Of a stretch of 64,000 bases of DNA, positions 1-15,366 are shown one piece after another; within the stretch, counting starts at the first letter, position 1, and each line of letters starts with the position of its first letter. The notes beneath the pieces are model-generated. The model worked only from the letters and a program-made list of their open reading frames with translations. It did not search any database and was not told the DNA's origin. The stretch is from assembly GCA_963942565.1 (NCBI GenBank), contig OZ012690.1, positions 43,387,355-43,451,354 of the forward strand, read 5' to 3'. Both the position numbers and the translations under genes were made by a program. The DNA is from Maea johnstoni (Eukaryota > Annelida > Polychaeta > Spionida > Magelonidae).

Positions 1-770
1 ATCCTGCTGTCTGGCCCAGAGAAAAGAGTGACCTATTTTCATCTAACTCGACTATCTGATGATATATTTTCTATATGCCTGGGTTAAAGGGCACTATTTC
101 ATGAGTCTCAATAACGTGCATTGAGTTGATTTCAATATAGGTTTAGCTCCCCTTTAATCCTAGAGGCGGAGCCACTAGAACTGATTCTTAGTCCAATCCA
201 TGAGATCCGCGCAGCCATCTATAGTTTAATGGAAATATCAAACCTGCATACCTATCAAACTCAGCCTAAGATGCAGGCTAATCTGATGGGAGCAAAGGGT
301 AGAATCTTCTCATGCACTTAAGTGCTAGGATAGTTGTTAATTATGTCAAGACCATGTGATGTGTGGTATTTCGGGTCTCACATTGTTTCTGTTGTGGTCT
401 TATTGTCCCACCACACCTATACATATGGGTGTGAACTGTTTTATTACAAATGGAATCACCCTTCTTCCATAGTGATTTAAGTCCATCCAAACAATTTTTC
501 AAAAAGGGTTAGAAGTTACATCATAAATCCTATCGATGTCATCTTCACCAAACATGAAAAGACCATCTAATTCAAATCAGATGGAAAGATTTTCCACTAA
601 TTAGCATGCTTACCCAATGCCAGTTTACTCGACTTAATGGGTGACGTACTGAGTTCACAAGCGTCTCATAGAGCACCTCATGCCTTGAGAATACAAATGT
701 GGTTATGACCATGAATTGTATTGTATTGTATTGTATGTCTATTGACTGCACAAAAAGTATATAATCATAC
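1..770. repeat. Ancient half-unit repeat, first copy
   Basis: This stretch is recognisably similar to 6985-8470 in the same unit. Shared landmarks are the 'ctggcccagagaaaa' start, 'tttcatgagtctcaat', 'atcaaacctgcatacctat', and near the end 'ataaccatgaat'-like sequence after a run matching 'ctcatagagc' / 'ctcacagagc'. Divergence is far greater than between whole units, so this duplication predates the tandem array. The same pair recurs in units 2 and 3. No coding potential was recognised; the 72-codon minus frame at 572-790 is identical in unit 2 only because the units are young. Confidence 0.7.
690..770 (-). mobile_element. Inverted 3' tail fragment of LINE family B
   Basis: Read on the minus strand this ends in gtcaatagacat followed by (ACAAT)n. 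That matches the 3' end of the LINE at 8685-9989 (gtcaataaacat then (ACAAT)n). It is a short, old, oppositely oriented fragment, also seen in units 2 and 4, with a longer ATTGT run in unit 4 near 35257-35290. It is too short to say more. Confidence 0.5.
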
Positions 771-1479
771 GATATACACATCATAATCATAAAGACTCAT
801 TTAAGTGCGACTACTGAAAATAAACAAATCAAATACAAAACAGAAACAAGTGAAGAAAAATGAACCTTAAGACTACTCTCAACACAAAGACATGACAAGG
901 CATTTATGCACATAGGGATGAATTACTCATAATTTAGAGACTAGAAAAAAAGGAACTGATATAGATTATATACAATTGGTCGCTAAAGTGAGGAAGAGAA
1001 TACACTGGATTAGGACCAGTATCGTCAGAAAATGGTAATCTTACAATGTACTCGTAGAGTATAAATCATGGAATAAGAAATGAGTATATACACATCACCG
1101 AGTCACCAGTGGTTCAGTGCCCTATTCACAGATTTTGGTGTAGACCTTCATGGGCAGTGAACATGTCAAAATGGTCTAGTAATAAAATCAGTAAGAATTA
1201 TAATTGCTTATATGTCCATTGTCTACTTTGAAGAACAGCTCAAGGTCTGTCGATGCATTGCTATTGCGAATGCACAGAATACACATTTGCCTCTAAATAT
1301 ATTCTGTACTTGTCTTCATGCTATCAAGTAGAGTGGCCTTACGTTACCTACATCAAACTTTATTACACTTTACAGGACAGAGAAGAGGTAAACACCTGTT
1401 CAAAACTAGGCCATTTTGAAAAACAAACGTATCTGGAGTCAATGATAGGAGCTGCACACTCTTACAATTTTTGTGGCTC

Positions 1480-2050
1480 CGTACAAACAGAAGGGTGGGC
1501 AATTTTACCTCACTGACCGTGTGATTAAAATTCGGCTTTTTGGTGATATATACATTAAGAAAACCATAAGAAAAAATCCAGAATACATTTTAAAAAGGTG
1601 TACTTAAAGCGTCTCTCAACATTCTAAAATACAAAACTCGATATCACCATTATGGCATTTCTCATGAATGAAATTTCTACGACAGTCTAGCAAATAATTT
1701 GCAAAGTAGAAGTCCATACTAAATACTACGAATTCCAGATATTGCACAAATCATTAATTACAAACAAAAAGTTAAAACAATTTAATCTAAGAATTGATCA
1801 CCATTGTCACCAATGCAACACTCCGGAAACAAGTACTCACTTATTATTAGAGTGCCCATTTGCCACAGCAATCTGGGATAGCCTAGGGGAGTGGACAATA
1901 CACAAATTCGAATCCATGAATAGATAAGAAATATATTATCCTGGGTAATCCCAGAAATAAACTGATCACAAATACCTTAATAATTATAACAAAATATCAG
2001 ATATACAAGAGTAAATGGTAACAGAAGTTTAATTCAATATACTTAAAGAT
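1480..2050 (+). mobile_element. LINE fragment A, L1/Tx1-like ORF2 C-terminus (unit 1)
   Basis: Decayed 3' end of a non-LTR retrotransposon ORF2. The frame at 1742-1927 reads RIDHHCHQCNTPETSTHLLL followed by ECPFATAIWD, a C-x2-C-x6-H-x4-C zinc knuckle followed by an aromatic-rich stretch, as in L1/Tx1-type ORF2 C-termini. After a stop, a shifted frame reads [14 protein letters not shown], the usual terminal block of that group. No RT or endonuclease domain remains. The same relic is present in all four units, so it predates the array. The clade is inferred from the motif only. Confidence 0.65.
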
Positions 2051-2056
2051 ACTCTT

Positions 2057-3738
<1,682 letters not shown>

Positions 3739-5298
3739 TTAATTCTTCTTCACTTTGGAGGGTGGCCTTAATCTTTTAACGAATACGCATATTCCCCTTG
3801 TTACAAAATACAACATAACCAGAGTAAAAAGCATGGCCAAAATAGCGATGAAAAGAAGGAATAAAATTATATCCACCATCCAATATTGATAAAGAGGCAT
3901 ATCATTTGCATATGATCTAAGATGTTTGCTGCCAAACTTAAGGACATGTTTTATCCAGAATGCAGCACGCTGTCTTGGAGTTTCAGGGCGGCTATTGTAG
4001 ATGGCTGATGCTCTTTTAATATTGTCTCTGTAGGTTTGGTTGTTGTAGACTTCATGGACAAGCTCAGCAAGTTTTTCCGGCGTGTCATCATTGAGGCTAA
4101 ACTTCCTACCATATCCCAGGTACTCCATACGAACTGCGTTGTGAATTTGATCAAGGAACACTGGTACACCAACCATTGGTACCCCACTCTGCAGGGCCTC
4201 CATTTGACCATTATTACCACAATGTGTCAGAAAGACCTTAACCTTTGGATGAGCAAGGATATCAATCTGTGGGACCCACTTCATCACCCTAACATTAGAT
4301 GAAAAAGATTGTGGTGGTCCATCATATCGGAATATGATTTGATACTTGATCAGTTCAAATGCTTTGTATAACTTCCAGCTTAGACTCTCGGCAAGAAAGG
4401 GAAAAACTGAACCAAATGTAACGACAATAACTCCATCAGTAGAATCAAGGAAGGAGGAAAGTTCAGGGTGTAGAGATTTAGGAGGATAATTGGTTATACC
4501 TCCTACTGGTATAGTGTTAGGCATCAGTGGTACTGGATAGCCCATGAGGATGTCAATGTTATATAATGACACTTCAGATTTACTGAGAACTTCAGCAACC
4601 GTGGGTGGTTTAACACCTGGAAGATACCTTTTCCATGTACTGTCTCCGGCTTTCGGTGAAAAGATCGATTCCTCAGCAAACTTCTTGGTGTTTTCGAGTC
4701 TTTGAAAAAATGTCATTTTCTCGGTGTAAGGGAATTTCAACAGAGGGACAAAAGATGGCAGAGCTGGTATGCGATGTATCCAAGGGCTAAACATTGTAGT
4801 CACCACAATGTAAGGAAGTCCTAGTTTATGAGGTAATATGAATCGTGCCATTCCTAACACATACCCATCAATAATGACCATGTCAAAATTGCTTTCTTTA
4901 ACCGTTTGCATGAATTGCACATCATCCATCATCTCCCAGGTCAACTCTGTTTCATGCTTAACAACGCTTTGGACACCTTCTCTTTGGCGGCCAGTTAAAT
5001 GCATTTCAGAATAAAATCTCACCTGTTTGGGTTCACGGTATAACGGCTGTTGGAACTTACTTTTAAAACGAATGATTGTTATGCCTTGCTTTTCCAATGC
5101 CTTCACCTCATCGTTTGGGTATGCAGTGGACAAAGCTAAAGACACATTGAGACCAGCCTGGGCACAGCCCCCTCCAACACTTGACATGTACAAGACATGA
5201 CTCAGACTCTCTGGTGTCAAGATAAGTATGGAATATGCAGTTGAGGATTGGATACCTATCAAAACTGTAAAAAGGATGCATATAAGTTTTGAACTCAT
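3739..5298 (-). CDS. UDP-glucuronosyl/glycosyltransferase, copy 1
   Basis: Family 1 glycosyltransferase (UGT) of 519 residues, the normal length for animal UGTs. These enzymes transfer a sugar from a UDP-sugar to lipophilic acceptors at the ER membrane. Visible parts: an N-terminal signal peptide (about 1-21); SH at 33-34, where the family has the catalytic His; IIDG with Asp144, where the charge-relay Asp lies; WVPQ at 341-344; and the donor-binding signature VFLTHCGNNGQMEALQSGVP (355-374) with Asp383-Gln384. A C-terminal transmembrane helix (about 470-497) follows, then a basic tail ending KVKKN, which fits a KxKxx ER-retrieval signal. THCG replaces the THGG usual in animal UGTs. The coding region is a single exon. 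The start is the first ATG of the frame, directly before the signal peptide. It differs from copy 2 at residues 155 (Leu/Phe) and 216 (Lys/Gln). Acceptor and sugar specificity cannot be read from the sequence. Confidence 0.96.
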   Translation of the reverse strand: MSSKLICILFTVLIGIQSSTAYSILILTPESLSHVLYMSSVGGGCAQAGLNVSLALSTAYPNDEVKALEKQGITIIRFKSKFQQPLYREPKQVRFYSEMHLTGRQREGVQSVVKHETELTWEMMDDVQFMQTVKESNFDMVIIDGYVLGMARFILPHKLGLPYIVVTTMFSPWIHRIPALPSFVPLLKFPYTEKMTFFQRLENTKKFAEESIFSPKAGDSTWKRYLPGVKPPTVAEVLSKSEVSLYNIDILMGYPVPLMPNTIPVGGITNYPPKSLHPELSSFLDSTDGVIVVTFGSVFPFLAESLSWKLYKAFELIKYQIIFRYDGPPQSFSSNVRVMKWVPQIDILAHPKVKVFLTHCGNNGQMEALQSGVPMVGVPVFLDQIHNAVRMEYLGYGRKFSLNDDTPEKLAELVHEVYNNQTYRDNIKRASAIYNSRPETPRQRAAFWIKHVLKFGSKHLRSYANDMPLYQYWMVDIILFLLFIAILAMLFTLVMLYFVTRGICVFVKRLRPPSKVKKN

Positions 5299-5359
5299 TT
5301 TGCCTAAGTCGTGGTTATAATCCAGCGTTACTCTTATGCAGATGGTGAGTGTCCTTGTC

Positions 5360-5689
5360 CTAAAAGAAATGATAAGAAATATGTGTCATTCTGACATACT
5401 AAGACTATAATTGATTATACATTTTGTTGAAAGCAATACTTCCAAAATGTAATTGAATGAACTGTAAAAAATCGATCATATTACTTCTGTTGTATGCAGC
5501 ACTAATTTCCTAAAGAAAACCTATTTTAGATAAATCCTGATTCAGGTACCATTGTCATAGTCTGGTATGCTATACTATATACTAAGCTATATGTACACCC
5601 AACAGAAGTATATGTGCGCTACGCCTCCTCATCGATAAAAGTACTCTTTTTGAAGTTACACAACATTTACTCACCAAAATGTTACTCAC
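5360..5689 (-). other. Candidate 5'UTR intron of UGT copy 1
   Basis: On the minus strand a pyrimidine-rich tract ending ttcttttag lies 61 nt before the ATG. About 330 nt further upstream there is a consensus donor GTGAGT. Both sites are conserved in all four units (16988-17315, 28652-28979 and 40333-40660, each 328 nt), while a second GTGAGT a few bases inside is lost in unit 2. This suggests a short non-coding first exon upstream of 5690. No TATA box or start site was identified. Confidence 0.45.
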
Positions 5690-6984
5690 CACTGGTAAGT
5701 GGTGTAACACCTTAAGGTTGGTTCTAAACCGGTATCCTTATTCCTCTCTGCCCAACTGTAATTAGTTGTTATATTTTTCGTTCTCCAGGTTTCATCTTAC
5801 GACCCCTCAACCAATCCCTGATCTGCTAGACAGTTCATTTACAAGTCTGAAATTTAACTCAACCAAACGTCACGTATTATACCTGGCAATCGATCAAGTG
5901 CCTTTGCCTTCGGAACTTGGCCTATATATCTGACCTGACACATTATTTGTGCAGGTGTCTGGCTCGTGTCCTTAAGGTATAACCAAACTGATCTACCTTT
6001 GACCCTACTCAATGCTTGAGTGTTTTTTAAGACTTGGATATCTGGAAACTGAGTTAAAAGAAGACAACAGCACTCATGCTATTGCATTGGTCATATCTCA
6101 TAGTTACCGAATAATAATAAACGTGTCAATAAGTGGCTATTTTGATGCGATGTGGCACCATTTAAGAACATATCTGGCTGTGTCTTTTTTCATAATGTCA
6201 AGACCTATCCTCCACTTGAAAATCAGACTCTAGCCATTAATATTCGAGTATTCATATCTTGGTAGTTTCCACGGTCCTACCTACACCAGGGATCTGCACG
6301 ATGAGTATCTTAAAAACATTTCTAAATGTTCCCATACGCCTCAAAATTACTAACAGAACATTGTTTACACAGTAAATGTTGATTTTCAGTTCCTGTCATA
6401 ATTCAAAATACCTGTGGCATGACCTTGGACCCAGAGGGGGTTCATATATATAATATTCTAAAAACACTGGCTTCGAAGACTGTATTGTTATTCACTTACA
6501 GACGAAAAATGAGATGAAAATGTTAGTCAAAATGATGTAGGTCAAGGCAGACAGCCAGGACTTTCGGGGCCATTTTACAAGGAAGACCTAAATGCCCTAT
6601 CAACCCCGAGGATCTGCAACCGATGTGCAATAGCTTTTACTCCATAGACTTTCGATGGATTGTGAAACGTTCCTAATTCCTGATGAAGTACGTTTAATTT
6701 GTTGTCTAGCCATAGGTTGTTAAAAGACACAATTAATCAAAGATCAAAGATTCTGACAGTTCAATCCCTCTCAGGCAAAAGGGGTGTATTTGTTACAAAC
6801 AGGCTCTGGGTTGAGTTTATCCAGAAATAGGTATCATCAAGTGATTGTCCCACCTTTTGTTTTCTAGACCGCACACACATAGAACATTGCTTGGTCGAGA
6901 TTCGTGGCCACTGAGCGCTACTTATGGGTAATCTTTTGATTTGATATCCATACTCAAGGGCTAACCGTGTAAAGCCGACAGCGC
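5690..6984. other. UGT upstream region, unit 1, no gene recognised
   Basis: Presumed first exon and promoter side of the minus-strand UGT. The 73-codon plus frame at 6012-6233 is identical in unit 2 but loses its start in unit 3 and is not preserved in unit 4. I see no domain in it and treat it as chance. No repeats beyond the unit-level duplication were recognised here. Confidence 0.5.
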
Positions 6985-8470
6985 CCCAACCTAGAGTTCC
7001 ACCTCAATACCCTATGCTGCCGTGTCATCGTGCGCTGGCCCAGAGAAAATATTGATGTATCTTAACCTAACTCGACCATCCAATGGTATAGACGTGCTCC
7101 AGACCTGTTTTAATAGGCAATTTCATGAGTCTCAATGACCTGCCTTGCTTTCAGTCTAGGTTTAACTCTTTAATTATTCTTATTCCAATCCCTGAGAACT
7201 GTGCTGCCATCTTTAGTTTAATGGAAACATCAAACCTGCATACCTATCTTACTCGGTCTGATGGGAGCATAGGGTAGACTCTTTTCATAGTCTCAAGTGC
7301 TATGAGAGTTGTACAATATGTCAAGACCATGCGTGGTATTTCACGTCTTACAGTGCATCCTCTGTGGTGACATTGTCCCACCTCACACATACACATATTT
7401 CTAGTGAACAGGGAAAGAGGTGGTAAAGATTTAAAACTCACTTAAGTAATTTGAGGACAAGCAACCTGCACATTCAGAATGAGGTTTGCAACAGCATGAC
7501 TGTTCATTATCATACAGTCATGCACCTTTTCTGAACAACCATTGAGAATCCAAAAATTAAGTTCAAAGAGAGACCATAACCTTGCATTTTATTGCATTGT
7601 GCTTAGGATATGTACTTAGCCTCTAGTATATATCAAGTTGACTTTGAAATTCTCAGATTGTTCGAATCCACATAGAAAATTTAACTTCTTTAGAGGTGTA
7701 TATTTTTTCAAATTTCATTTTTAAATGCTAATTTCACAATTCATCTGTGTTTTATCCACTAGTTGATTATTCTACGTGGGAGTGAAATTTATCTGTCACA
7801 TTTATAAAATAGCTTATGCGGAATTTCTTTGCTTTTATTTGACATTCAGTTACATTTCATTGTTCCGTCTATTGTTGCCGTTGTTCTCTCCTCGACAAGA
7901 AGGTATTCGCATTAGAGATTAACTGAAGATGGCCCTTGATTATGTTGACAATGCACTTGTCAGCACTAATTGCGTGCATTTAGTCCAAAGCTAGCAACAT
8001 AGGTCACATAAATGCCATGTATATATCTTAACTACGTTGTGCTCATGTGAAGTTGTTCTTTCAGCCTTGAATATACATACTCTTGTTTTACACATTCTTT
8101 TTGTCAGCAAGCCTTATATTATGGATGTACATGACTAATTACCCACGAAAACTACATAGTCAATCATTTTGATCAAAGTTCAAGGCTGTATGTTTTCATC
8201 TAGTTTTCAACAATGATAAAGGACCACGTTTTGCTAATATCTTATGGCACTAAATGACCTTTGTGTGTCGCTAAGTTTCAAAATTATGGCCTAGAAATTG
8301 CGCTGTATGTGTTTCGATGAGAGGATGTTTTGTCAACCTCGGTCACCAAAAGATTTTGCGGTTTCATATTTTTGTAGGCGTGCAGAATTCGCCTCACAGA
8401 GCGTGGGAACGTTTTTCAAGCTTTGAGAAAACAAACGTGGCTATAACCATGAATGTATGGCACGCGAAAT
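6985..8470. repeat. Ancient half-unit repeat, second copy (unit 1)
   Basis: Diverged copy of the start of the unit (1-770), joined by about 400 bp of extra AT-rich sequence around 7590-8280. Most of its left part (about 6190-7580) is missing from unit 4, where flanking sequence joins directly near 41150. The short minus frame at 7244-7441 is identical in three units but has no recognisable domain. Confidence 0.6.
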
Positions 8471-8497
8471 TAGATATAGTAACCATTTATGTGTTAC

Positions 8498-8670
8498 AGT
8501 GAATCATTTACGGATATCAAAAGATCATGGATATCAATGAATAATGTTTGATATCCATAAATGGTATCATTTATTGATATCCATAAATGGTATCATTTAT
8601 TGCAATCAATTGATGGTCTTCTGATGTCAGCAAATGATCTTGTGATATCAATGACTGATTTCCCGATATC
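8498..8670. repeat. GATATC-rich palindromic short repeats (unit 1)
   Basis: A run of imperfect, partly inverted repeats built on gatatc plus ataaatg, including two tandem copies of 'tgatatccataaatggtat'. Similar patches lie at about 20140-20275 (unit 2) and, expanded, at about 42060-42440 (unit 4). In unit 3 the patch is missing because of a deletion of about 300 bp. Confidence 0.75.
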
Positions 8671-8684
8671 AACACCTTACCTTT

Positions 8685-9989
8685 GGGTGTGAGCTATGGG
8701 TTCTCAGACCAGATGAAATAGATATTCTTAGAAAATTTCAACGTTACGTTGGCCGCCGATGCCAAAGGTTCCCAACCAGAACGCCGAATTATAGTGCCGT
8801 TTATCCACTTGAATGGATTAGTATTGAACGTTATGTAAAAGTCAAAAAGCTACTCTTTTTAAGGACAATAATGGTAATGACAGATGACGCAATATGCAAG
8901 CAAACGTTAGTCCATAGAACTAGAGAGTATCAGATAGACGTGCCCAAGAGCAATATAAACGAGTATAATAGCCCAGTGTTTGACATTTTAAATACTTGTA
9001 AAGATTTTGACATTCTTGACATCTGCATTAACATGATTGAAAATGGTTTCCATTTTGACAAACAAGAATGGAAACGAAAGGTATGGGAGATTGCTTGGGT
9101 ACAGGAAGATGATGAATATCGCATTACCTGTCAGAATACCTTCCTATTTAAAGTAATTGATAGACCTTACTTCTTAAACTGGTGGATCCTATCTGACCTG
9201 ATTCCCGATATCATTAGTAACTGTGAAGTTATGTCAAAGCTGATTTGTAACTCTAGTCTCTTGAAAGACCATGATTACAGATTGAAAAAACAGTCGTTCA
9301 GTCATAAAATTTGCACACAGTGTATGTTGGGAATTAGAGAAGATACGATGCACCTAGTCATGCAGTGCCCAGACACAGAGCACATAACGAGCGAAATGTT
9401 TGATGTGTTGAGTGCAATAGATGACGAGCACGTTAGTAATGTGCTACAAGATCAACAGAACGTATATTATGTACTAATGGGCAAACACCCCACGGGCGTT
9501 CCTTTCGACTCCATGGTCAAAATCTGGCTAGTCTCAAGCCACTACATCCCAAGGATGTATAGACGTCTATTAAGTAAGCGATAATTCTACAACCCTACAA
9601 GAATGTATGTTGTCTTCCTATTCCCAGTTATAGGAAGTGTATTATGTTCAATATCATGTTTACTACCTGTAACAGGAGTCATTCTATACTGTAACACCGT
9701 TCCGGACGGTGAAGCTAAGACACTATGTCACTGTTCACCAGGCTAATTTGTACATATTTCCTGACCTCGATACACATTTATATAATTATGTCTCTCTAAG
9801 AGCTGACTTGTGTCTCAGGCTCGACAGATCAAATATATTTTTGTTTACTTAATTTAAGTTTACTCCTTTAGAGGAACTGTATATATGTTTTGACGTTAAT
9901 ATGTTACTGTTATTTATGAAAATGTCTGTATAGCTATGATTTAGTACCTCACGGTACTGTCAATAAACATACAATACAATACAATACAA
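8685..9989 (+). mobile_element. LINE fragment B, 3' end with (ACAAT)n tail (unit 1)
   Basis: 5'-truncated non-LTR retrotransposon. A frame is open from 8685 to 9584 (299 codons). It starts GCELWVLRPDEIDIL, like the region just after the RT domain of many invertebrate LINEs, and contains a zinc knuckle CTQCMLGIREDTMHLVMQCP (C-x2-C-x8-H-x4-C). About 400 bp of 3'UTR follow, then (ACAAT)n at 9970-9989. Unit 4 has an empty site near 41970-42000. The flanks here (aacaccttacctttg at left, aacatgaacttacctct at right) look like a decayed target duplication. RT and endonuclease are absent, so it is not autonomous. The clade is not assigned. Confidence 0.8.
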
Positions 9990-10490
9990 CATGAACTTAC
10001 CTCTAAGATATTTAAAAAACACATTGATATATACGAATGAATGTCTACATATACTCATTCGTATAATTCATCTTAATCAAAAAATCATTTGTTGCTATCA
10101 AAATTGCTTCATTTTTTGATATCTATAAATGATCTGCGGATGATTTTTTTTTATTTATATATATGAATGATTTATTGAAGGAAGGAAGGAAGATATTGAT
10201 TTTACATCGCTTTCAATAGCTAAGGTCATCATATCGCGACAAGAGGTAGAAACCCAGAACCGGGAAAAAATTCCCTAATCTTTACTTTGTGGCCCTACCT
10301 CTTTCCTAGACAACTGGAAAATTAGAAAAGAAAACAAATACAGCAGTTTCATAATCGTAATAAGTTTACTTCAGTTCCGAGGGTTTGGCAAGACTTGGAT
10401 GAAAATCCGCATCTATAGCTCTCTGGGCAGGATTAACCTGACATACAGTTAGCAAGTTATGACATTCCGAAAAAGGAAGATCCTCCCTAG
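9990..10490. other. AT-rich stretch with SINE-tail-like segment (unit 1)
   Basis: No gene. The minus strand of about 10185-10275 reads gggtttctacctc, gcgat, ttgaaagcgatgtaaaa. This matches a dispersed segment at 62645-62700 and, in unit 4, at 42640-42725. A GGAA-type short repeat (gaaggaaggaagg) adjoins it. Confidence 0.55.
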
Positions 10491-10667
10491 TGTATAGCCT
10501 GTAATTGTCGTTTATCTGCCAAACATATTTTATTTGATTGTGTCTATTTTATTGAATCCATGAATAGACATATTAATGTAAATACCTTTATGGAACTCTT
10601 TGAAAAGGTTCCTCCAGACAGCATTTTATCTTATTTACATGAGATTGGTCTGTTTTACAGATTATGA
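10491..10667 (+). mobile_element. LINE fragment C, ORF2 C-terminus (unit 1)
   Basis: A 58-codon open frame ending in a stop reads CIACNCRLSAKHILFDC, then ESMNRHINVNTFMELFEKVP, then LSYLHEIGLFYRL. The Cys/His arrangement (C-x-C-x5-H-x4-C, with a further Cys two residues upstream) followed by a 'fLkeigLy' end is typical of Jockey/I/CR1-type ORF2 C-termini. The same frame is kept in unit 2 (22094-22270) and unit 3 (33435-33611). It is a fragment only. Confidence 0.6.
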
Positions 10668-11603
10668 AATGTTTTAGGAATTTAGTTTCTTTTGAAACAT
10701 ACTTGTATACACTACTTATAATTCAAAATTGTTCATTATTTTGTGAATATTTTTTATCTATTTATTGCTTTGTTATTGTTTTCAACAATAACGTAGGACC
10801 ATTGTTTTACACAGATTTATGGCACTAAATGATCTTGGTGTGCCGATGTGCCTTTAAGCAATCATTCATTCATTCATTCCTCACTGGTCATTGGTAGCGC
10901 CTAAAAGGCCCCGTTCTTCCCCGGCTTTTGGAGAAGCAGAAGTTGGGCTCTAAAACCGTAGCTGTATTTTCCAGGTACCAATGAAAACTTTTTCTAGGAT
11001 GAGAACAAGGTAATGAAGGAATAACATGGCAATTGATAAAAAGTATTTGAAAACTATTTAAACTATTATTAAAAGCAGGGTAGAAGAAAAACTTAGAAAT
11101 TCGGCTACCTTATAGAGATGCAGTAGTGAGAGGTCCTGAACAATGGTATAATATTGAAACATGCGTTTTAATTTGATGCATTGGATCAACATTGGGTGTT
11201 GTTTATGGGACTTTTGAAGTTCTCATACTGAAGTATATGAGCACCTTTCAATGCTGATACACTGCTGCCACCTGTTAACTACAAGTATATTGAAAAACTT
11301 CAGTCCTTTTCGAATTCACTGATTAGAATACTAAACCTGTCTATTTGCTGAAGGACTGACAGACCCTATTCGTTAGGGGATTGGATTTTATCTGGTTTCT
11401 ATCTCATCGCATTATGACATAAACAGTGGAAAGCGACTGAGATTCGTACAAAGAAATAAAACACCATACCATTAATTGCGCTATTTTTTCGACATGTACG
11501 ATAAATTCAAGCATGAAAATACGTTTGATTGGATTTATACAAAACTGTAATGTACAAGTTGTGGAGGTGTCTGGCCCGTGAGGTTCATGTCCTTTGCTGA
11601 CGA
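10668..11603. other. Unit 1 right end, no gene recognised
   Basis: AT-rich sequence with a (CATT)n-like run at about 10861-10880 and the 'tttctatctcatcgcattatgacat' region near 11395. No coding or RNA gene seen. It resembles the right end of unit 3 more than that of unit 2, which has a deletion here. Confidence 0.5.
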
Positions 11604-13204
11604 ATCCTACTGTCTGGCCCAGAGAAAAGAGTGACCTATATTCTTCTAACTCGACTATCGGATGATAGACTTTCTATAGCCTTGGATAAAGGGCACTATT
11701 TCACGTGTCTCAATAACCTGCATTGAGTTGATTTCAATCTAGGTTTAGTTCCCCTTTACCCCTAGAGCTGGATCCACTAGAACTGATTCTTACTCTAATC
11801 CCTGAGATCTGCACAGCCATTTATAGTTTAATGGAAATATCAAACCTGCATACCTATCGAACTCAGCCTAAGAAGCAGGCTAATCTGATGGGAGCATAGG
11901 GTAGAATCTTCTCATGCACGTATGTGCTAAGATAGTTGTTAATTATGTCAAGACCATGTGATGTGTGGTATTTCGGGTCTCACAGTGTTTCTGTTGTGGT
12001 CATATTGTCCCACCACACCTATACACATGGGTGTGAACTGTTTTATTACAAATGGAATCACCCTTCTTCCATAGTGATTTAAGTCCATCCAAACAATTTT
12101 TCAAAAAGGGTTAGAAGTTACATCATAAATCCTATCGATGTCATCTTCACCAAACATGAAAAGACCATCTAATTCAAATCAGATGGAAAGATTTTCCACT
12201 AATTAGCATGCTTACCCAATGCCAGTTTACTCGACTTAATGGGTGACGTACTGAGTTCACAAGCGTCTCATAGAGCACCTCATGCCTTGAGAATACAAAT
12301 GTGGTTATGACCATGAATTGTATTGTATTGTATTGTATGTCTATTGACTGCACAAAAAGTATATAATCATACGATATACACATCATAATCATAAAGACTC
12401 ATTTAAGTGCGACTACTGAAAATAAACAAATCAAATACAAAACAGAAACAAGTGAAGAAAAATGAACCTTAAGACTACTCTCAACACAAAGACATGACAA
12501 GGCATTTATGCACATAGGGATGAATTACTCATAATTTAGAGACTAGAAAAAAAGGAACTGATATAGATTATATACAATTGGTCGCTAAAGCGAGGAAGAG
12601 AATACACTGGATTAGGACCAGTATCGTCAGAAAATGGTAATCTTACAATGTACTCGTAGAGTATAAATCATGGAATAAGAAATGAGTATATACACATCAC
12701 CGAGTCACCAGTGGTTCAGTGCCCTATTCACAGATTTTGGTGTAGACCTTCATGGGCAGTGTATATGTCAAAATGGTCTAGTAATAAAATCAGTAAGAAT
12801 TATAATTGCTTATATGTCCATTGTCTACTTTGAAGAACAGCTCAAGGTCTGTCGATGCATTGCTATTGCGAATGCAGAATAAACATTTGCCTCTAAATAT
12901 ATTCTGTACTTGTCTTCATGCTATCAAGTAGAGTGGCCTTACGTTACCTACATCAAACTTTATTACACTTTACAGGACAGAGAAGAGGTAAACACCTGTT
13001 CAAAACTAGGCCATTTTGAAAAACAAACGTATCTGGAGTCAATGATAGGAGCTGCACACTCTTTCCTGAAGGTTGTACTCTAAGATGATGCTCAATCTAG
13101 GACACTAGGTTTTGTACTCATGAACCTGCTGTATACGTTTAGTAAACCAATGTGGCAGCCTATGGCAACAAAGATTATCGTTTCTTAGGAAAACACTAAA
13201 CGAG

Positions 13205-13830
13205 ATGATAAATTTGATTAAAATATGGAAACCAAGATGCTTTACAACTTTTGTGGCTCCGTACAAACAGAAGGGTGGGCAATTTTACCTCACTGACGGT
13301 GTGATTAAAATTCGGCTTTTTGGTGATATATACATTAAGAAAACCATAAGAAAAAATCCAGAATACATTTTAAAAAGGTGTACTTAAAGCGTCTCTCAAC
13401 ATTCTAAAATACAAAACTCGATATCACCATTATGGCATTTCTCATGAATGAAATTTCTACGACAGTCTAGCAAATAATTTGCAAAGTAGAAGTCCATACT
13501 AAATACTACGAATTCCAGATATTGCACAAATCATTAATTACAAACAAAAAGTTAAAACAATTTAATCTAAGAATTGATCACCATTGTCACCAATGCAACA
13601 CTCCGGAAACAAGTACTCACTTATTATTAGAGTGCCCATTTGCCACAGCAATCTGGGATAGCCTAGGGGAGTGGACAATACACAAATTCGAATCCATGAA
13701 TAGATAAGAAATATATTATCCTGGGTAATCCCAGAAATAAACTGATCACAAATACCTTAATAATTATAACAAAATATCAGATATACAAGAGTAAATGGTA
13801 ACAGAAGTTTAATTCAATATACTTAAAGAT
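13205..13830 (+). mobile_element. LINE fragment A (unit 2)
   Basis: Orthologue within the array of the fragment at 1480-2050, with the same CHQCNTPETSTHLLLECP zinc knuckle at 13522-13707. Upstream a further degraded frame (13205-13387) is present. It is followed directly by (TA)n, as in unit 1. Confidence 0.62.
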
Positions 13831-13836
13831 ACTCTT

Positions 13837-15366
<1,530 letters not shown>

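Noticed and set aside
572-790. 72-codon minus frame identical in two units
   Set aside because: It overlaps a LINE tail repeat and shows no constraint beyond unit identity.
7244-7441. 65-codon Cys-rich minus frame identical in units 1, 2 and 3
   Set aside because: Short, no signal or domain, missing from unit 4, and neighbouring non-coding DNA is equally identical.
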